Assembly (NCBI GenBank): GCA_018398765.1
Contig: JAHBMJ010000756.1
Coordinates: 1-41,279 of the forward strand
Reading direction: 5' to 3'
DNA: 41,279 nucleotides
Source of the DNA: Chromera velia
Taxonomy: Eukaryota; Sar; Chromeraceae
In this document: positions 35,191-41,279 of the stretch, one piece after another
How positions within the stretch are numbered: the first letter of the stretch is position 1
Layout of the letters: the number at the start of each line of letters is the position of its first letter
Made by a program: the position numbers and the translations under genes
Notes under the pieces: generated by a model
The model's input: only the letters and a program-made list of their open reading frames with translations
What the model was told of the DNA's origin: nothing
The model's database searches: none

Positions 35191-37447
35191 CTAGCTGTAC
35201 ATTGAAATTGCAATTTTGACCTCATACTCAGAGCTATGAGATTACGAGGACAGACATAGAGGGAGACACAAACGACATGAGAACTGTTGATGTCCTCTTC
35301 ATTCAAGTTGTCCCTCTGCCACTCTCTGCTTCTTCTGTCTGCAGCGATGCTCCCGTGTTGCCATTCAGCATCAGAAGAGGACTGCGAGAGCTGAGAGGAA
35401 AAAGTGTTGATGATAAAATGGGCGACTCTCAAGCCTGCCGCCCTCCGGAAGATTCCTGTGACAAACAAACGACGCAGGCACCCCACTCGACGTCTTTCTT
35501 TGACTTTTTCGAAGACTTGGGAGGCTTGAAGCTCCCATACAGGAAAAACCACACGTATGTTTTCGAGCTGCTCCACCCACTTAACCCGACGGTCCGTCTC
35601 GCGCCGCACTGTTGGGACGATGCATTGATTCATTTGATTCCTCCCTACATTCGCCGTCACTGGCTGTGCCATTCATTCTCTGTCCTTTTCGTTTTCTGGC
35701 TCCTTACAAAGTTTTTGCGAGACTCCTGACGTTGCCCGTAAGTTGATGCTCTGACAGTCTGTAGAGATGTTTTAAGAGACTCTTTGGGTCGGTCTGAGCC
35801 TTTTGTTTCTGCATGTGTGTGCTTCATCGCTTCCCATCTGCGTTCCACAAGCCCTTCTACTCACTGTACTATCAACAGGCACCTTCACCTCATGCTTACT
35901 CGTGCTACAAAGTGGGATGAGCATGAACCATCCACAAAGCTCCACAGGCACTCCATCCCTCTTGTGCTTGACTGCCTTTCATCCGCCTGAAGTTTTGCGC
36001 TTTGCATTCCATTGCTTTACTGCTGCTGGCTGCAGGTTGTCCCCTTTGGTCGCTCAGAATCCCCTTCATGTTGTTCAGAAGGAACCAGAAAAGGGAAGGG
36101 AGAAGAACAGGGGATGCTGGTGCACCTGGCAACTCGTCAGATGTGGGGACTGTACGAGGAGACGGACTTCCGCTTTTCGGCCGAAAGCTTGGAGCCCAAG
36201 GGAGATCTCCTTGTCGCTCTCGGTGAGAACACTAAGGCAGTCCGAAAGATCCCCATCGCGCGCGTGCGCGTCCCTCTGACTTGGACCCAGCCGGCCGCTT
36301 CAGGCACGGCCTACCGACGCGCCTTTTCAGCGTCTCAGAGGATGCCCTGGTACGTAGAGGGTTTCGTTGGGATGAGGCGTCCCGGGAAAGGCCGGGTCGA
36401 CCGCCAACGGATTAAGCTGAAGAGCCCGGCGTTTGTTGCTGCTCAGGAATTGATGACTGCAGACAGTGACATGGAGGTGCGGGCAGAGGATTTGCTGTCT
36501 GTCTGTTGGACTCTTGGAGAGAACCCCAGAGAGATCCTTTCAGAAATGTGTGGAGGAGGAGGAGATTTGGAGGGAAATTTGCGTGTCGGAGGAGAGGGAA
36601 CAGAGTTTGGGGGTGTTCCTTTGGGGAGGGAAGAAAGCTCGGCACTCTTCTGGAATCTCTCTGCGGAGGAGCAGATAAAAAGGCTTACATTCAGATTGAG
36701 TCCGAAGAGAATTGAGATGATGGAACACTGGAACAGTTAGTCAATCAGCGTTTCTCCTTTTCTGTCGCCGTTTCTGTGCCTCTTGTTTCTCATTCGCTCG
36801 ATGCTCACTCATGGTGAAACACGGTGACGGGATTTGCGCTAATCTCTCCTTGCTCATGTCTGCAGAAATAACATCTCGTGGACTGGAAAAGCTGGTCCAA
36901 GCAGTGCGACAAGCGTTGAGTTCCGCACGAGGCGCACCTTCAGAAAGGGCGCGCCATCGGGTCAGTGCATGGGAGGGAGTTTTGTTGTTTGCCTTAGAAG
37001 ACGTCGGGTTTCTTTTCATGGTGAATTGAGTGCCAGGGGCGGTGAATGAAGCGCGAAATTCCTTGCAATTTTCCCCCTTCGGATTGTAACCGTTTGTCTT
37101 TCTTCTCGCGCATTTGATCTCTTTGAAATGGTTTGACTATGAGCTAAATAGCCCTTCTGCGTTTGACTTTGCAGGTATTCGACACTGCTCTGAAGAGTTC
37201 TGTCATACTGCCACCTTCTCGCAGTAATGATGGCGAAGGTGTCATGAAAGACAGTTGTGACAGAAAAAGGGAGCGCTGGGCTGCGAAAGAAAGTCAAGAG
37301 CCTCCTTTGCTGACGGCGTGCCGGGGGTTTCTTGGATGCCCTGCTGAAGTACTTAGCGAAGCAGCGTTGCGTTCAGAGATCAAGCGGTGCGCAGTCTCGT
37401 CGCATGATATTCTGAAAAGCTGGCGTTCGCTTGGTGGATTGCTGTGA
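33907..37447 (+). CDS. T4 Rnl1/Trl1-type ATP-dependent RNA ligase
   Basis: Exons 33907-34078, 34529-34599, 34947-35005, 35345-35591, 36036-36735, 36866-36960 and 37175-37447 join with phases 1, 0, 2, 0, 1, 0 and give 538 residues. The nucleotidyltransferase motifs are in order: RQSRGLVLEDGSFRPVSYAF (32-51), the KxDG lysine in EEKPDGVLIK (Lys74), LLVSTNGTIDA (90-100), TYVFELLHPLNPT (171-183), the EGFV box (291-294) and RIKLKSP (308-314) with the two lysines of motif V. The enzyme would take AMP onto Lys74, transfer it to an RNA 5'-phosphate and seal the strand. The order and spelling match the RNA_lig_T4_1 family, which includes phage T4 Rnl1 and the ligase part of fungal tRNA ligase Trl1. No kinase or phosphodiesterase domain follows; the C-terminal 120 residues are unassigned. 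Inserts at about 115-150 and 190-207 are not typical. The first Met sits exactly at a CTGCAG acceptor, so a 5' exon is likely. Confidence 0.88.
34080..34440. repeat. Intron 1 of the ligase gene: TCAG, CT and ATCT microsatellites
   Basis: The intron opens with GTCAGTCTG, then carries TCAG repeats (34115-34150), long (CT)n tracts and (ATCT)n at about 34248-34275. Open frames through it encode Ser/Leu runs and are artefacts. Confidence 0.9.
35004..35186. repeat. TCAG array starting at a 5' splice site, then GA tract
   Basis: About nine perfect CAGT units begin at the exon 3 donor of the RNA ligase gene (CCCA|GTCAGTCAGT, donor at 35006). Further TCAG units lie at 35060-35122 and (GA)n at 35158-35187. 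Every unit repeats a GTCAGT donor-like word. Confidence 0.9.
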
Positions 37448-37984
37448 TATGATATAGAATACACAAAAAAAAGCACCTATATAGTATAAAAGCACAATAA
37501 TGAACAGATAATAATGATTCTATTGAGAGCTTTACATATTTTTGCCTAGATTTTTGCAAGATATTTTGCAAAGTATATGTCCAGTAATTGACACCTTGAC
37601 ATAGCGCCGCCGATGATAGCGGGAAGGCCAAGCCTTTTTTCGTTTTTGAACATTCATTTTCACATGCATCGATCCATGAGCCTAGCGCGGAACGAATCAA
37701 TCAATCAATTGCTGTCAGTATATGTAATCAAGTAAATTAATTTCGAGATTAATTTTTAAATACAAATTAATTCAATTAGCTGAGAATTTTATTAAATTTC
37801 ATAAATTTTGTTAAATATTGCATGCATGATCGGGGCCGACCTTTGCAGGGGCGACCTCTATAAGTCTATAATAAGTATATGACAAAGCGGCGACAGTCTA
37901 GGCAACAGTGCTCTAGCCTCTAGGGCACCACTATGAATCACTTATTACTTATGATATTAATTGATTAAGAGATACGTCGGTTCA
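37448..37984. other. AT-rich intergenic stretch with element tail, no gene
   Basis: 3' flank of the RNA ligase gene. It contains the tail motif at 37680-37709, and the sequence to 37980 is AT-rich without a credible frame. Confidence 0.5.
37680..37709. repeat. Second copy of the CTAGCGCGGAACGAATC + (AATC)n tail
   Basis: Identical over 30 bp to 4612-4641, with the preceding gatagcgggaaggcc (about 37615) corresponding to gatagctgg..aggaaggcc in the first copy. Read as the 3' end of a non-LTR element or SINE. Confidence 0.6.
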
Positions 37985-40862
37985 TGATGGGCGTTTAAGC
38001 GAAATAAATGAAGGAGGCTGCTGGAAGGTATGGAGGAGACTCGGTGAGGAAGACAGGAGGGCAGCATCAAGAAAAACAAAAGACAGCATGATGACCCAGC
38101 AGGTAGCAGAAGGTTTCAAACAAACGTACAAGCTGCTAAAGGAAGAGAAGGAAGAGAGAAAGAGGGAACAAGAAGGAAAAACGACAGTGAGTAGAGCGAT
38201 TAAGGAGAAAAGATGGCACATAGCAGAGGAAAAGGAGGTAAGGAAGGCAATGAAAAGAGTAAGCAACCCTAGGAAGGCCGCTAGGAAGGATGGAATGCCC
38301 CCAGGAATGCTGAGAACGATGGAAAAATCGACTGAGCTGGTATCTTTGTATGTTTTGCTAATTAATGTTGCATATCGTTTTGGTTGGTGGCCGAAAGGGT
38401 GGAATGACTTGCCGGTGATGGCTCTTCCAAAACCGGGTAAGTCACTCGCACTAATTGGGGGATGGAGGGGAGTGCACCTGGTGGTAGCAGATGTGAAATG
38501 GGGGGACATGATCATGAGAACGAAGGTGGAAAAGGAAGCTAGACAGACGCCATGGCAGTTCGCATACAAGAAAAAGGCAGGCACATGCGATGCAATTTTT
38601 CTTTTGCTGTTCGTTATTGCTCGAATAGAAGTGCTCAATGTTGCTTTTGTTGACTTCACACTGGCTTTCAACGAAGTGAGGCTGGAAAAGTTGAAAGAAA
38701 AATTGAGAAAGCCAGGGGTGGAGGAAGGTCTGATCAGATGGGTTGAGGCCTCTCTGGAAAAAGTGAGGGCACGGGTGAAAGGAACGAGTATGTGGTACCC
38801 AGAAGACAAAAGACTCAAACAAGGAGGCCCGAGCAGCCCTTCCCTTTACTCTGTGTACACACATGACTTGCCAAAGGAAGTAGGAAAGAGGAGAGGACAG
38901 AGATGACAGACTGACAGACAGAGGCCAAAGGTGCTGGCAGGAGAAAACGGGAGGTGGGTCGATTTCCTTGCCCTTCTGTTTACAGATGACACAACACTCC
39001 TCGAATCCTCAGATAGACAGTTGAACCTTCTTCTTTCGAACCTTGTAGCTTTTGCAGAACCTCTCCGTCTTCTATTCTCTAACAAGTCAAGATTGGTCCG
39101 GTTTGGCCGCATCGTATCAAGAGAGAAAGAAGAAGTTAGACTGGGGAAGATAGTGATGAAAGAAGCAAGAGAGCAACCCTACCTGAGACTAGTCCTATCC
39201 GCTGACTGCAACCTAGAGACTATGATGGAAGCGTGGTCAATCAAAGCAGAGAGATGCATGCAGGGACTGATGGGGAAGATAGGAAGGGAGGGAGGGATTC
39301 CATCCGCTGATTGCTTCAATATATTTAAACAGACAGTGCGCGTCGTATGGTTGTATGGATGCAAAATCCATGCATGCCCAGATAGCGCGTATACAGAATT
39401 CGACGAGAAGCAAAGAAGATTTGTCAGGTTTGTTTTGCGTTTGAGAAAGAAAAAAAATTGTGACACGCTGATGATAGAAGGAGGTTTCATTTCGATCGAT
39501 CTCGAAGTGGCTTCCAGAACGATCCGGTGGGCAGGGAAGGCTTTAAAGGAGAAAAGAAACAAAGCGGTAGGGCAGACAATCCTCACATGCCTGAGAGAGG
39601 GGGTAGAGAACGAAATGGGGGGAGGGAGAAGAATGCATCCTTTTCATCTTTTCCCTCATCTGAAGCAATGTGTACAGGCACTCTACACAGACAGAGGAAT
39701 ACACCCTTTTGTAAGAGAAAGACTAAAAGGAAGCGTAGGGCAGAGAGGAACATAGGTAGTCAACGAGAGTCTCAGAGTGGATGGGATAGAGAGATGGCTG
39801 CTAAAGAGAACAAAAAATGAGCTAGACGAGAAAAAAAGAGAGGCGTTTGCACATAGAATAGAAAGAAACATAAGAAAGAAGAGCAGTCAGGAGAAGGCAG
39901 AACTAACAGGAGTGATGATGGTTGACGTGCACAGAAAGGTCTCAAATGGAAACCGTCTCCACCTTTCTTTGTTTGAAGACAGAGCAGGTAGAAAGGTTGG
40001 CTCGACAATGAAAATAGACAGAGAGAGAATAGGGAGAGCCCCTTTTTGCTATACGAGAGTGGCGCTACGATCGAAACACAGGAGGAAAGCAGCATGCAGG
40101 GGGGGAGACAGGGCTGTGGCTGCGACTCAGGAAAAAATTCCGGTAAGGGGGGGAGAGAAGGTGCCGTTACAGAAAAGGACGTGCCAGTTCTGTCAAGGGT
40201 GGTTGGGAATTGAGGTGATGGAAGATAAAATCCATCTGATGACAGAATGTCTTGTTTTTAACAGAGAGAGAGCAGAGATGTTCAGAAAGATAGAAGAGAA
40301 ATGGGACAGCAAGATGGAAGAAAGAGCTAGAAAGGCAGCCACAGAAAGAAAAGGGCTCAACAGAGAAGAGGGAAAAAGAGACAACTCGACGCTTTTCTGC
40401 TTTCTGTTGAATGAATGTCATGCCGGAGTGGATAAGTTTTGGGGATGGGCGTTATTCAGATGGAGGGTGTTTGAGGAATGTCCAGGATGGTACGGACACA
40501 TAGAGGGAGACGCTCTGGTAGCCAGACATACAGGAATCACCGGAAGGCAACGGGCGATTGAGAGACTAACAAAAGAATATGAGGAGACAATTGATAACTT
40601 AGAGACGACCGAAGAAGCGTTAGGGTGGGGAAGGAGGGAGCCGCAGAAGAAGATTGATAAAGCAAACAAAAAGAGCGAAGAAGCCCAAATCATATGCCGT
40701 TTCAGATCGATTTTCAGGCCGGAAAGCCAACACGGATCCAGAGCCGTGGCTCGAACAACGAACAATAAAAAAAAAAAAAACCACTTGAATTCAATATTTT
40801 ATTTTCGCGGCCGTCACTGTTCATCTAGCGGAACATATCAATCAATCAATCAATCAATCTAA
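37985..40862 (+). mobile_element. LINE-type non-LTR retrotransposon 2, near-intact ORF with two stops
   Basis: From 38088 to 40862 one reading frame is open over about 925 codons, broken only by TGA at 38904-38906 and TAG at 39753-39755. Reverse transcriptase blocks are AFVDFTLAFNEV (catalytic Asp at about 38652), LKQGGPSSPSLYSVYTHDLP and FTDDTTLL (38979-39002), so all three catalytic Asp are kept. The C-terminal finger C-x2-C-x13-H-x4-C is at 40182-40250 (CQFCQGWLGIEVMEDKIHLM). The first block (KEVRKAMKRVSNPRKAARKD) corresponds to the start of the RT domain in LINE 1. The endonuclease is missing, so the copy is 5'-truncated. The 3' end has an A-run at about 40767 and AATC repeats at 40834-40860. 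It belongs to the same family as the elements at 10609 and 25846. Confidence 0.88.
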
Positions 40863-41035
40863 AAATTTACATAGTGATACGTAATAAAAGATGGTGATGA
40901 TGGCGATACGTAATAAAAGATGGTGATGATGGCAATAAAAGATGTAAAATAAAGTCTAGAGCAGCTTGCACGGGCCCCTGCAGTGGGACTGTGGCCGTTG
41001 CCCCCTAGGTTGCCCCCAAGGCACGAGCTAAGAAA

Positions 41036-41040
<5 letters not shown>

Positions 41041-41108
<68 letters not shown>

Positions 41109-41118
41109 GTACACGCAC

Positions 41119-41156
<38 letters not shown>

Positions 41157-41166
41157 GTACACGCAC

Positions 41167-41204
<38 letters not shown>

Positions 41205-41214
41205 GTACACGCAC

Positions 41215-41279
<65 letters not shown>
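41041..41279. repeat. CT and CA microsatellite with a 48-bp higher-order repeat
   Basis: (CT)n at 41039-41068 changes to (CA)n. Inside the CA tract the phrase ctcgtacacgcacacacgca recurs at 41106, 41154 and 41202, an exact 48-bp period of three units. The array runs off the window end. Confidence 0.95.

Noticed and set aside
41100-41279. Regularly spaced repeats suggesting a CRISPR-like array
   Set aside because: The spacing sequence is simple CA repeat, not unique spacers, and the window is eukaryotic.

Overview
The window reads as nuclear DNA of a photosynthetic protist with intron-rich genes, most likely a chromerid alga such as Chromera velia. This is an inference. The sequence shows GT-AG introns of about 100-800 bp, many CAGA, CT, CA and TCAG microsatellites, degraded non-LTR retrotransposons, and a phenylalanine-pathway enzyme that starts with a signal peptide followed by a basic/Ser-rich stretch, the plastid leader type of algae with complex plastids. 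No prokaryotic operons, rRNA, tRNA or CRISPR were found.

Layout, left to right. 1-1775 is one copy of a segmental duplication whose second copy is at about 15763-17600; both carry remnants of the same unknown gene. 3660-5000 is AT-rich and holds two MITE-like inverted-repeat elements, one with a 9-bp target duplication. 5140-9364 (minus) is an RsmB/NSUN-type RNA cytosine-C5 methyltransferase in four exons. 9840-10075 is a GC/CpG-rich, palindrome-rich island. 10609-13568 (minus) is a decayed LINE flanked by related short palindromic repeats. 17732-18284 is a weak gene model. 19228-20024 (minus) is a small four-exon gene for a protein with two CxxC pairs. 20165-25098 (minus) is a six-exon gene for a coiled-coil protein of about 1062 residues with a VPPP-rich tail. 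25846-27420 is a second, badly decayed LINE, and 27745-28246 a BED-finger remnant.

29536-33060 (minus) is a six-exon gene for a fused chorismate mutase-prephenate dehydratase-ACT protein (704 residues). Divergent from it, 33907-37447 (plus) is a seven-exon T4 Rnl1/Trl1-type RNA ligase (538 residues). 37985-40862 (plus) is a third LINE of the same family, open over about 925 codons apart from two in-frame stops. The window ends in CT/CA repeats with a 48-bp higher-order period.

Exon-intron structures were built by hand by matching reading frame, splice consensus and intron phase; each of the four main gene models closes to a multiple of three. The genes do not form one pathway. RNA modification (methyltransferase) and RNA joining (ligase) occur in the same window as aromatic amino-acid synthesis, but I see no evidence of a functional cluster beyond the divergent promoter at 33061-33906.
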